From Dehalococcoidia bacterium (GTDB lineage: Bacteria; Chloroflexota; Dehalococcoidia; DSTF01; WHTK01), in contig DATLYJ010000080.1 of NCBI GenBank assembly GCA_035574915.1, positions 1-35,930 on the forward strand: DNA of 35,930 bases. Direction: 5' to 3'. Made by a program: the position numbers and the translations under genes. Positions 8,516 to 14,740 of this stretch are shown in pieces; within the stretch, counting starts at the first letter, position 1, and every line of letters begins with the position of its first letter. The notes beneath the pieces were generated by a model. It did not search any database. It saw only the letters and a list, made by a program, of their open reading frames with translations, and was not told the origin of the DNA.

Positions 8516-8998
8516 TCAGTAGCTGATACCGGTGCCGCGCCCCTTGGCGACCACTTTGCCGTCGCTGAGGCGGGTGAATACCGTCTCCGTCGTCGTGATG
8601 ATCATCGGGCCGATGCTGCCGGTGCGTTCCTGGATGTCGACGGTACGGCTGCGCGACTCGAGGACGTCGCCGGCGCAGATGACGTCGAAGTACTCGTACT
8701 CGTTCCCGGCGTTGAGGCCGCGTGTCATCCCGCCCGGGCGGCGCCGTGGCGCCGCCTGCTCGCCCGCTACCCTCGGGTTGAAGACCGGCGTACCGAGGTA
8801 GCCGGGCGGCGCCACAAGGTCGCGGTAGCCGCGCTTCTGCGCCTCCTCGACGTCGTAGAAGATCGGGTCCGTGTGCCCGACGGCCCGCGCGAACATGCGG
8901 ATGCCCGTGCGCGAGACCTCGCGGATGGTGGGCGGGCCCTCGCGGCCGATGCTGGCGCGCATCTCGTCGGTGATGTGGGACTGCTGTTCGGTGGTCAT
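8516..8998 (-). CDS. MaoC-like / FAS1-type dehydratase N-terminal domain protein
   Basis: Hot-dog-fold protein of 160 residues resembling the FAS1-like dehydratase (MaoC_dehydrat_N) family, which hydrates or dehydrates acyl-CoA thioesters. Visible traits are the N-terminal V-x-x-x-x-IRMFARAVGHTDPIFYD block, then APPGYLGTPVFNP, a GNEYEYFDVICAGDVLE stretch (the hot-dog helix to strand), and ITTTETVFTRLSDGKVVAKGRGTGI as the C-terminal strands. The ATG has GGAGG five bases upstream. It is followed by the NMO-like flavoprotein, a pairing that suggests acyl-CoA or aromatic-acid catabolism, but the partner hot-dog subunit (MaoC C domain) is not adjacent. Confidence 0.8.
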   Translation of the reverse strand: MTTEQQSHITDEMRASIGREGPPTIREVSRTGIRMFARAVGHTDPIFYDVEEAQKRGYRDLVAPPGYLGTPVFNPRVAGEQAAPRRRPGGMTRGLNAGNEYEYFDVICAGDVLESRSRTVDIQERTGSIGPMIITTTETVFTRLSDGKVVAKGRGTGISY

Positions 8999-9182
8999 GT
9001 GGCCTCCGGTCGCTTCGCTGACGGCTTCCGCGGGGTGGCGTCAGGTTACGGCAGGCAGGCCGTGGAGACAATACGGAGCGGTGTTGGTGAGGTCAGGACG
9101 CAGTAGCTAAGCCCGGAAGGCCCGCCGCCCGCGCGGGCGCGCGGTAGACCTGGTGCGGTTGGCGGTGCAGCGGCGCGAGCGC

Positions 9183-9494
9183 CTAGAGCAGCTTCTCGAC
9201 GAAGACTTCCATCACGCCGCCGCAGATCTTGTCCTCGCCCTCCGGCGACTCCGTGAGATCGACCAGCACCAGCTTGGGCCGGCCAGTCTCGTGCACGTTC
9301 ATGGCTTCCTGCCAGACCTCGGCCTCGCCGCAGCCGCCGCCAATCGTGCCGCAGAAGCTGCCGTCGGCCCGCACCGCCATCTTCGCCCCAGGCTTGCGCG
9401 GCGTGGAGCCGCGCGCCGACGCGACCGTGGCGATGACCAGCGGCCGGCCCTCGTTCAGGGCCCTCTCGATCTCGGTCAGAACTTCGTCCTGCAT
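9183..9494 (-). CDS. XdhC/CoxI N-terminal domain protein
   Basis: A 103-residue protein matching the first domain of XdhC/CoxI, which helps load sulfurated molybdenum cofactor into xanthine or CO dehydrogenase-type enzymes. Seen: LVIATVASARGSTPRKPGAKM (from 19), the turn GTIGGGCGEAEV (49-60), and CGGVMEVFVE near the end. It lacks the Rossmann C-terminal half of full XdhC, as in the short one-domain form. I place the start at the ATG 9494 because TATGAT sits exactly six bases before it, and because the upstream in-frame sequence belongs to a secreted lipoprotein. No molybdoenzyme genes lie in the window, so its client is unknown. Confidence 0.72.
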   Translation of the reverse strand: MQDEVLTEIERALNEGRPLVIATVASARGSTPRKPGAKMAVRADGSFCGTIGGGCGEAEVWQEAMNVHETGRPKLVLVDLTESPEGEDKICGGVMEVFVEKLL

Positions 9495-10076
9495 GCTTCG
9501 ATCATAGCGCATAGGGCCAGACGCACGGCGCAGGAGCGGAAGTGGTCCCCCTCCGTGCCCTCCGGCCCGGGCCTTGAGCGCGGCGCGCCCTACCCCCTGT
9601 CCCGCCTGCGCCCTCGGCGCCGGGGTCGGCGATGCCGTCGTGCCGCAGCGCACCGTGGTCTGGACGTTCGAGCCCGGGCCCGATGGCGTCTCCGTCGCGA
9701 GCCGATAGGTGCGCTGCTCCCCTACGTCGACTCGGTACACGGCGCTCCGCCGGTACTGGCGCTGCTCGATCTCGCCGGAGTCCTCGACCTGGCGTCCGTC
9801 CTCCAGCAGCCGCACCCGCGTCAGCAGCGTGGAACCGGTGGCAGTGGCGGAGTATTCGACCCGGATCTCGGCGCCGGTTGGCGTCAGCCGGCACGTCCCG
9901 GTGAGGCTCGACCGAATGAGCGGACGCCCCGTCTGGGTCGGTTCCGCGGTCGCCGTCGGCTGCGGGCCGTCCACCGCTGGGCGGTCTCCTGGCGCGGAAG
10001 CGTCCGGCGTCGCGCGGCTGCAGGCGAACGTGAGGACCGCGCTGGTCGCCCAGGCTAAGAGGACCGTCAGCCTCAT
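9183..10076 (-). CDS. lipoprotein reading frame that continues in frame into the XdhC-like gene (297 codons)
   Basis: The first part encodes a signal peptide with lipobox (LTFACS, Cys19) and a Pro/Thr/Asp-rich linker. It is followed by a beta-rich domain of about residues 50-145 (TCRLTPTGAEIRVEYSATAT, TYRLATETPSG, TTVRCG) with two cysteines. Residues 146-190 are Gly/Ala/Arg-rich and look like translated non-coding DNA, and from 195 the XdhC-like domain follows. A secreted lipoprotein fused to a cytoplasmic cofactor chaperone makes little sense. The likely reading is a lipoprotein of about 150-190 residues whose stop is lost or out of frame, plus a separate XdhC-like gene. The ATG at 10076 has TACAAT exactly six bases upstream and no ribosome site. 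Lipoprotein function unknown. Confidence 0.55.
   Translation of the reverse strand: MRLTVLLAWATSAVLTFACSRATPDASAPGDRPAVDGPQPTATAEPTQTGRPLIRSSLTGTCRLTPTGAEIRVEYSATATGSTLLTRVRLLEDGRQVEDSGEIEQRQYRRSAVYRVDVGEQRTYRLATETPSGPGSNVQTTVRCGTTASPTPAPRAQAGQGVGRAALKARAGGHGGGPLPLLRRASGPMRYDRSMQDEVLTEIERALNEGRPLVIATVASARGSTPRKPGAKMAVRADGSFCGTIGGGCGEAEVWQEAMNVHETGRPKLVLVDLTESPEGEDKICGGVMEVFVEKLL
9501..9506 (-). promoter_or_regulatory. -10-like hexamer of a leaderless XdhC-like gene
   Basis: TATGAT (five of six consensus) ends six bases before the ATG at 9494. No -35 box or Shine-Dalgarno is visible. The spacing would put transcription start on the A of the ATG. Confidence 0.4.
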
Positions 10077-10082
10077 CGGTTC

Positions 10083-10088
10083 ATTGTA
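10083..10088 (-). promoter_or_regulatory. -10-like hexamer of a leaderless lipoprotein gene
   Basis: TACAAT (five of six consensus) ends six bases before the ATG at 10076, with no Shine-Dalgarno. Same spacing as at 9501, 15941 and 26026. Confidence 0.4.
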
Positions 10089-10145
10089 GGGGCCCCGAGA
10101 GCGGGGCCAGCGGAGGGGCGATCCAGTAGGATCGGGCCGGGCCTG

Positions 10146-10574
10146 GTGATGGACATGCTGCGGAGACTCGTAGGAACCATATTCATCGTCGCCGCGGTGT
10201 TGCTCGCCGCCGGCGCGCTCGCCTACGCCTTCTTCGGCCCCAGGGAGCCATCGGTGCTCGCCGGCCTCGACCCCGCGGAGCTCAGCGGAGTGCTCCCGTC
10301 GTCGCCGGGACAGCTCCCCGTGGAGGCGCCACCCCCGCCGACTCCCGAGCCTACCGAGACGCCGGTACCGACTTCGACGCCGCGGCCGCCGACGCCCGAG
10401 CCCACTACACCGCCGCCGTCACCGACGGCCACGGACACTCCGACACGGACGGTGACACCCACACACACTCCCACGCCGACTCCGACCCCTTCCCCGACGC
10501 CGCAGCCGGTAGAACTTCCCGACGGCGGGTCTCAGCTTCCCACGCCTCCGCCGAACCCGACGAGCGCACCCTAG
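10146..10574 (+). CDS. membrane-anchored Pro/Thr-rich low-complexity protein
   Basis: A 142-residue protein with a short basic N-terminus, one hydrophobic helix (about residues 11-30, FIVAAVLLAAGALAYAFFG), and an extracellular tail. The tail from about residue 55 is almost only Pro, Thr, Ser and Glu (PTPEPT-type units). Such tails act as stiff spacers or glycosylation targets on the cell surface. Three possible starts are close together (GTG 10146, ATG 10149, ATG 10155); none has a clear ribosome site. It is divergent from the lipoprotein at 10076 and ends nine bases from the convergent cysS stop. No catalytic domain; function unknown. The repetitive coding sequence also produces long open frames on the other strand. 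Confidence 0.7.
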   Translation: MMDMLRRLVGTIFIVAAVLLAAGALAYAFFGPREPSVLAGLDPAELSGVLPSSPGQLPVEAPPPPTPEPTETPVPTSTPRPPTPEPTTPPPSPTATDTPTRTVTPTHTPTPTPTPSPTPQPVELPDGGSQLPTPPPNPTSAP

Positions 10575-10583
10575 GCTCCCGGC

Positions 10584-11957
10584 CTAGCGCGCCTTCCACG
10601 TCGTCCCATGGGGGCCGTCCTCGAGCACGATGCCCAGTTCGCCGAGGCCGTTGCGGATGCGATCGGCGAGCCCGTACTGCTTCGCCTCGCGCAGCTCGCG
10701 CCTGATCGTGATCAGCAGCTCGATGAACGGCGCCGCCTCGGCCGGGCCCTCGCGTTCCAGCTTCAGGCCCAGGACCGACGACAGCTCCCTGAGCTGCGAC
10801 TGCGCCTCCCGGATGCCCCGGCCGGCGTCGCGGGCGCGGTTGATCTCCCGCGCCAGGTCGAATAGCGCCGCGAGCGCGCCAGCGGTGTTGAGGTCGTCTT
10901 CCATGGCCGCGACGAACCGGTCGCGGTACGGCGCCGGCTCGACCGGGGACGTCGTGCCCGTCTCCGCTGCTTCCAGCGCCGTCCTGAGCCGCGCGGCCGC
11001 GCTCTTTGCCGCCTCCACTGCCTCTTCGGAGTAAGTCAGCGGCGAGCGATAGGAGCTGCTCAAGACGAAGATGCGGATGGCGTCGGCGCCGAAGCGCTCC
11101 AGGCCCTCGCCGATCGTCACCAGCTTGCCCGTGGACTTGCTCATCTTCTCCTCGCCCAACTGGAGCAGGCCGTGGTGCACCCAGAAGCGCGAGAACGGGA
11201 CCTTCCCGGTGTAAGCCTCCGTCTGCGCGACCTCGTTCTCGTGGTGAGGGAAGAGCAGGTCGAAGCCGCCGCCGTGCAGGTCGATCTGCGGTCCCAGATG
11301 CCGGTACGACATCGCCGAGCACTCGATGTGCCAGCCGGGGCGGCCGGGCCCCCAGGGACTGTCCCACGCCGGCTCGCCCGGCTTGGACGCCTTCCACAAC
11401 GTGAAGTCCATGGGGTTTTCCTTGCCCTCAAGGGGTTCGATGCGCGCGCCCGCCATCATCGACTCCAGGCTGCGCTTCGAGAGCTTGCCGTAGTCCGCCT
11501 TCTTCTCCACCCGAAAGTAAACGTCGCTGGCCTCGTTGGCGCCCTTGGGCGGGCCGATGTAGGCAAAGCCCTTCTCGATCAGGCCCTCGATCATCTCGAT
11601 GATGCCCGGGATCTCTTCCGTGGCCCGGGGGTAGACGTGCGCCCTCAGGACGTTGAGCGCTTCCATGTAAGACTCGAACTGCTCGATGTAGCGCCTCGCG
11701 ATGTCCCCAACGGTGCCGCCTTCGCGTTCCGCGCGCAAAATCAGCTTGTCATCGATGTCCGTGTAGTTCTGGACGTGCTTTACCCGCCAACCCTTGAACT
11801 CGCAGTAGCGGCGCAACGTGTCGAAGATGATGTAGCTCATCGCATGGCCCAGGTGGCTCTCCGAGTACGGCGTGATGCCGCAGACGTACATCAGGAGCTC
11901 GTCGCCCATGGGAGCGAACTCCTCCACCTTGCCGCTGAGCGTGTTGTGTAATCGCAT
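10584..11957 (-). CDS. cysS: cysteinyl-tRNA synthetase
   Basis: Charges tRNA-Cys. Full-length class I enzyme of 457 residues: zinc-ligand Cys26 in YVCGITPY, HIGH-type motif HLGH (35-38), NYTDIDDKLI, RPGWHIECSAM and HGGGFDLLFPHHENE with further zinc ligands. The KMSKS loop (GEEKMSKSTGK) is near 268. A DALR-like helical domain and a C-terminal anticodon-binding region follow, as in ordinary CysRS. The ATG has GAGGG a few bases upstream. It is the last gene of the minus-strand run cysE-hisI-cysS, after 92 bases without an obvious promoter. A second, shorter homologue at 14741-15934 lacks the C-terminal extension, so this copy is the likely housekeeping enzyme. Confidence 0.96.
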   Translation of the reverse strand: MRLHNTLSGKVEEFAPMGDELLMYVCGITPYSESHLGHAMSYIIFDTLRRYCEFKGWRVKHVQNYTDIDDKLILRAEREGGTVGDIARRYIEQFESYMEALNVLRAHVYPRATEEIPGIIEMIEGLIEKGFAYIGPPKGANEASDVYFRVEKKADYGKLSKRSLESMMAGARIEPLEGKENPMDFTLWKASKPGEPAWDSPWGPGRPGWHIECSAMSYRHLGPQIDLHGGGFDLLFPHHENEVAQTEAYTGKVPFSRFWVHHGLLQLGEEKMSKSTGKLVTIGEGLERFGADAIRIFVLSSSYRSPLTYSEEAVEAAKSAAARLRTALEAAETGTTSPVEPAPYRDRFVAAMEDDLNTAGALAALFDLAREINRARDAGRGIREAQSQLRELSSVLGLKLEREGPAEAAPFIELLITIRRELREAKQYGLADRIRNGLGELGIVLEDGPHGTTWKAR

Positions 11958-12049
11958 GTGAAGCCCTCAGGAAAGGAACGCCCGGAGCGCGGGCCAAGCA
12001 GCGGGGCGGCAGGCTGCGGCCTGGTTCGCGTCTGCCTCTTCCCGCTTCC

Positions 12050-12463
12050 TCACGGATCCAGATTCTCCAGGGTCATCGTCTCGAAGTCGAGGCGGCGGTA
12101 GAAGCAGTTGCGAGGCGCCCCGGCCGCATTCTTCGTGTGACATATGCCGCCGCGCCGCGGGCGGACCCGGTACAGCAGCGAGTTCTGCTCGCAGTTCACC
12201 CGGATTTCCACCAGCTCGAAGGTCTCCCCCGAAGACTTGCCCTTCTCCCAGAGTTCGTTCCTCGAAGTACTCCAGAAGACCGCCGACCGGCTCTCGATGG
12301 AAGCATCCAGGGCCTGCTGGTTGACATAGGCGATGAGGATGACCTCGCCCGTGTCGGCGTCCTGCACGGCGCAGGGGATGACGTCCGCTCCCGCCGGGAG
12401 GCGTGCCAGCTTGGTGAAGTCCAGCGCTAGAGCAGTCCCTTCTTCGAGTTCATTAGTCGTCAT
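12050..12463 (-). CDS. hisI: phosphoribosyl-AMP cyclohydrolase
   Basis: Third step of histidine synthesis: opens the purine ring of phosphoribosyl-AMP. The 137 residues cover only the cyclohydrolase; there is no fused HisE pyrophosphohydrolase. Motifs are VLIAYVNQQAL, FWSTSRNELWEKGKSSGE, VNCEQNSLLYRV, and ICHT with CFYR near the end, the last two giving the metal-binding cysteines. The start ATG is preceded by AAGG at a fair distance. It lies between cysE and cysS, away from other his genes, so histidine genes are scattered in this genome. The 180 bases between cysE and hisI show no clear promoter or leader peptide. Confidence 0.95.
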   Translation of the reverse strand: MTTNELEEGTALALDFTKLARLPAGADVIPCAVQDADTGEVILIAYVNQQALDASIESRSAVFWSTSRNELWEKGKSSGETFELVEIRVNCEQNSLLYRVRPRRGGICHTKNAAGAPRNCFYRRLDFETMTLENLDP

Positions 12464-12643
12464 GTGTGCTGCCTTCGTTTGTTGTCCGGCCAGTCCTTGC
12501 TGCGCTGCCGCTCGCTGCCGTCAGGCGGCTTCCTGCGCCCGCTGCCGCTGGGTCTGCCCGCACGAGCCTAACCCGCGGCATGCCGAAGACGTGGAGACGG
12601 GACCTCCCGCAGGCGGCCAGCCCGATCGGCCGGATAGGCGGCC

Positions 12644-13309
12644 TCACGCCCCGGAGCGCACGCGCTCGTCGCGAAGGGCCTGCTCAAGATCCGAGACCTT
12701 GGCTTGCAGCTCCTCCACCCGGCGGCTCAAGTCCTCGATGCGGTCCCACTCCGGGTCGGGCAGGCGCACGACCGTGTCGTTGCCCGAGTCGTAGTAGGCG
12801 ACCACCTTGCCCGGCACGCCTACCACCGTCGCGTACTCCGGCACGTTGGTGACCACCACCGAGCCGGCACCGATGCGGGCGTGGTCGCCGATCGTTATCG
12901 CGCCGATCACCGCCGCGCCCGCGCCCACGGTCACGTGGTTGCCCAGCGTGGGGTGGCGTTTCTCTCGCCGGTTGCTGGTGCCCCCGAGCGTGACGCCCTG
13001 CATCAGGTGACAGTCATCGCCGATGACTGCGGTCTCGCCGATCACGACACCCATGCCGTGGTCGATGAACAGACCCTCGCCGATCTTCGCGCCGGGATGG
13101 ATCTCGATCCCCGTGAACCAGCGGCTGAAGTGCGAGATGACGCGCGGTAGGACCGGCACGCCCGCGTTATGTAGAGTATGCGCCAGGCGGTGCAGCTGCC
13201 GAGCGTGGAAGCCCGGATAGGCAAGCACCACTTCTAGCGCGCTGCGCGCCGCCGGGTCCTTCTCCTGCGCCGACTTGATATCTCTGAGGATGCTCTTGAG
13301 AACAGACAT
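12644..13309 (-). CDS. cysE: serine O-acetyltransferase
   Basis: Makes O-acetylserine from serine and acetyl-CoA, the committed step to cysteine. The short EpsC-like form has 221 residues. An N-terminal helical part ([27 protein letters not shown]) precedes a left-handed hexapeptide-repeat helix from about residue 70. That helix contains [22 protein letters not shown] with the catalytic His, then GVTLGG and the RHPTLG loop. The C-terminus is a coiled coil ([18 protein letters not shown]). The ATG has AGGAGG upstream. The 5' leader carries a cysteine-rich reading frame and hairpins (see 13310-13442), which points to control by cysteine supply. Gene order ispD-ispF-cysE-(hisI)-cysS matches a widespread bacterial cluster. 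Confidence 0.96.
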   Translation of the reverse strand: MSVLKSILRDIKSAQEKDPAARSALEVVLAYPGFHARQLHRLAHTLHNAGVPVLPRVISHFSRWFTGIEIHPGAKIGEGLFIDHGMGVVIGETAVIGDDCHLMQGVTLGGTSNRREKRHPTLGNHVTVGAGAAVIGAITIGDHARIGAGSVVVTNVPEYATVVGVPGKVVAYYDSGNDTVVRLPDPEWDRIEDLSRRVEELQAKVSDLEQALRDERVRSGA

Positions 13310-13332
13310 GCCTGCCTCCTGTCTCTATCACT

Positions 13333-13349
13333 GTCCTTCGCCGAAGGAC
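13333..13349 (-). other. hairpin 2 of the cysE leader
   Basis: GTCCTTC, loop GGC, GAAGGAC: seven perfect pairs, seven bases downstream of hairpin 1. It shares the TCCTTC/GAAGGA arms with hairpin 1, so the strands can exchange partners. No run of T follows, so it is not a simple terminator. Confidence 0.6.
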
Positions 13350-13355
13350 GCGCCC

Positions 13356-13393
13356 GGGGTGCTGCCGTTCCTTCCGTGGAAGGACCGCACCCC
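13356..13393 (-). other. hairpin 1 of the cysE leader
   Basis: Outer arms GGGGTGC and GCACCCC (seven pairs) enclose an inner stem TCCTTC/GAAGGA with a CACG loop. It begins on the last base of the leader-peptide stop codon, so a ribosome on the final Cys codon would cover its 5' arm. Confidence 0.65.
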
Positions 13394-13428
13394 TATCGAC
13401 AGAGGCATTCGCGCAGGCAGAGCTTCAT
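13393..13428 (-). CDS. cysteine-rich leader peptide of cysE (MKLCLRECLCR)
   Basis: Eleven codons ATG to TAG with cysteine at positions 4, 8 and 10 (TGC, TGC, TGT). The ATG is preceded by CTGAGCCG and by TACACT eight bases upstream, so the transcript would be leaderless or nearly so. The TAG shares its last base with the first base of the following hairpin. Three Cys codons in eleven directly upstream of the gene for the committed step of cysteine synthesis is very unlikely by chance and is the hallmark of an attenuator leader. Too short for normal gene finding. Confidence 0.6.
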   Translation of the reverse strand: MKLCLRECLCR

Positions 13429-13565
13429 CGGCTCAGAGTGTAACATAACGGGACTCGCGCTTTTCGGCCCGGCGCCTGCCCGCATGCCGGAAGCCCGTCA
13501 GCCTGTCCCGGCCAGCACGAGCCCGGTCCCCCGGAGTCCTCCGAGGTCAGCACAACCCGTGAGGG

Positions 13566-14042
13566 CTACTCTGCCGGCTCCAGCAGGACAGCCGCCATCG
13601 CGGCGATGCCTTCGCCGCGGCCAAGCGCCCCCAGCCCGTCCGTCGTCGTAGCCTTCACGCTGACGCGCCCTGTCTCGACATCCAGCGCCTCCGCAAGCGC
13701 GGTGCGCATCTCCCAGACGCGCTCCGCCAGCCGCGGCCGCGCCGCGACCACCGTCACGTCCAAGTTCGCCACGCCGTAGCCCGCCTGCGCCACCATGGCC
13801 CTCACCCTCTTCAACATCCCGATGCTGTCCGCGTCCCGCCAGCGCTCATCGGAGCTCGGGAAGTGGTGCCCGATGTCGCCCAGGGCCGCCGCCCCGAGGA
13901 GCGCGTCGATTACGGCATGCGTGACCACGTCGCCGTCGGAGTGGCCCGCGAGGCCCGTCTCGCCCTCGAAGGTCACGCCGCCAAGCACCAGGCGGCGCCC
14001 CTCCCCGAAGGCGTGCGCGTCGAAGCCCTGGCCGATGCGCAT
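13566..14042 (-). CDS. ispF: 2-C-methyl-D-erythritol 2,4-cyclodiphosphate synthase
   Basis: Fifth step of the MEP isoprenoid pathway. The 158 residues begin MRIGQGFDAH, with Asp8 and His10 as metal ligands. GHSDGDVVTHAVIDALLGA with the third metal His and DIGHHFP follow. The C-terminal KATTTDGLGALGRGEGIAAMAAVLL is the family signature end. The start at 14042 is fixed by this conserved N-terminus; a longer open frame to 14255 is only ispD read in another frame. The ATG lies two bases after the ispD stop, indicating translational coupling. ispD and ispF are separate here, not fused. It is separated from cysE by 256 bases that hold the cysE leader and promoter. Confidence 0.97.
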   Translation of the reverse strand: MRIGQGFDAHAFGEGRRLVLGGVTFEGETGLAGHSDGDVVTHAVIDALLGAAALGDIGHHFPSSDERWRDADSIGMLKRVRAMVAQAGYGVANLDVTVVAARPRLAERVWEMRTALAEALDVETGRVSVKATTTDGLGALGRGEGIAAMAAVLLEPAE

Positions 14043-14044
14043 CC

Positions 14045-14710
14045 TCAAGTCCTCCCTGCCGTCAGCAACGCCTCGACCAGGGCCACGTCTTCCGGCGTCG
14101 TGACCTTGATGTTGCGCACCGAGCCCTCCACCAGCTTCACCGGCGCACCCAGGTGCTCGATCATCGCCGCGTCGTCCGTAACGTCGCCTTCGACGACATC
14201 GTGCGCTCGCAGCAGCAGCTCCAGGCGGAAGGCCTGCGGCGTTTGTGCCAACCACAGCCCTTCGCGCGAGATGGTGCTGTGCACGTGGCCGCTCGCGTCA
14301 CCGCGCTTCACCGTGTCCCTGACCGGCACCGCGCACAGGGCCGCGCCGCACTCGCGCGCTCCCTCCAGCGCCGCATCGATGAGCCCCGCCGTGACCAGCG
14401 GCCGCGCCCCATCGTGCACGACGACATAGTCGCAGCCCCTCAGCGTCAAGAGGCCAGCGCGCACGGAGTCGCGCCGGCGCTCGCCCCCCAGCACGAACTT
14501 CAACTTCTCGTGCTTGCCGACAGCCGCTGCGACGGCCTCCTGGTTTGCCCGCGACACCACGACCGTCACCGCGGCAATCGCGTCGTGTACGAGGAAAGGC
14601 CGGACCGCGTGTGCGACAACCGCCCGGCCTGCAACCGGCATGAGGAGCTTGTCGGCCCCGCCCATGCGCGTGGACCTGCCCGCGGCGACGATGACGGCCC
14701 CGGTTACCAT
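14045..14710 (-). CDS. ispD: 2-C-methyl-D-erythritol 4-phosphate cytidylyltransferase
   Basis: Third step of the MEP pathway: couples methylerythritol phosphate to CMP. The 221 residues show the nucleotidyltransferase N-terminus VIVAAGRSTRMGGADK (7-22), VVHDGARPLVT in the middle, and TDDAAMIEHLGAPVKLVEGSVRNIKVTTPEDVALVEALL at the end. The ATG has only a weak AGGCG upstream. A TATGCT hexamer lies eight bases before it, so a very short leader is possible. It follows the MshC/CysS-like gene by 30 bases and is coupled to ispF. Confidence 0.96.
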   Translation of the reverse strand: MVTGAVIVAAGRSTRMGGADKLLMPVAGRAVVAHAVRPFLVHDAIAAVTVVVSRANQEAVAAAVGKHEKLKFVLGGERRRDSVRAGLLTLRGCDYVVVHDGARPLVTAGLIDAALEGARECGAALCAVPVRDTVKRGDASGHVHSTISREGLWLAQTPQAFRLELLLRAHDVVEGDVTDDAAMIEHLGAPVKLVEGSVRNIKVTTPEDVALVEALLTAGRT

Positions 14711-14740
14711 CGCCTATGAGCATAGGGCAACCGGCAGGGC

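Larger units (their letters stand above)
13310..13442 (-). promoter_or_regulatory. cysE 5' leader: putative cysteine-responsive translational attenuator
   Basis: From a -10-like TACACT (13437-13442) the RNA would start a few bases before an 11-codon ORF with three Cys codons (13428-13393). Two hairpins follow, then the cysE ribosome site. The Cys-codon part GCCTCTGTC (13406-13398) can pair over nine bases, with one bulged G, to GACAGGAGGC (13323-13314), which contains the cysE AGGAGG. GCCTGC (13418-13413) can pair to GCAGGC (13315-13310). Ribosomes held on the Cys codons would free the cysE site; normal translation and release would let it be masked. No U-run follows the hairpins, so control would be on translation or through Rho. 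Mechanism is inference. Confidence 0.6.

Noticed and set aside
9089-9120. SRP-RNA-like pieces (GGTCAGG, CCGGAAGG) between the MaoC-like and XdhC-like genes
   Set aside because: The order is wrong: in SRP RNA the GGAA loop follows CAGG directly and is followed by AGCAG. Here the pieces are separated and permuted and do not fold into domain IV.
13310-13442. T-box riboswitch for cysE
   Set aside because: Leader too short, no T-box consensus (UGGNACCGCG), no terminator with U-run; the Cys leader ORF explains the region better.
14043-14255. N-terminal extension of ispF to 14255
   Set aside because: Those 71 residues are ispD read in another frame; the family start MRIGQGFDAH is at 14042.
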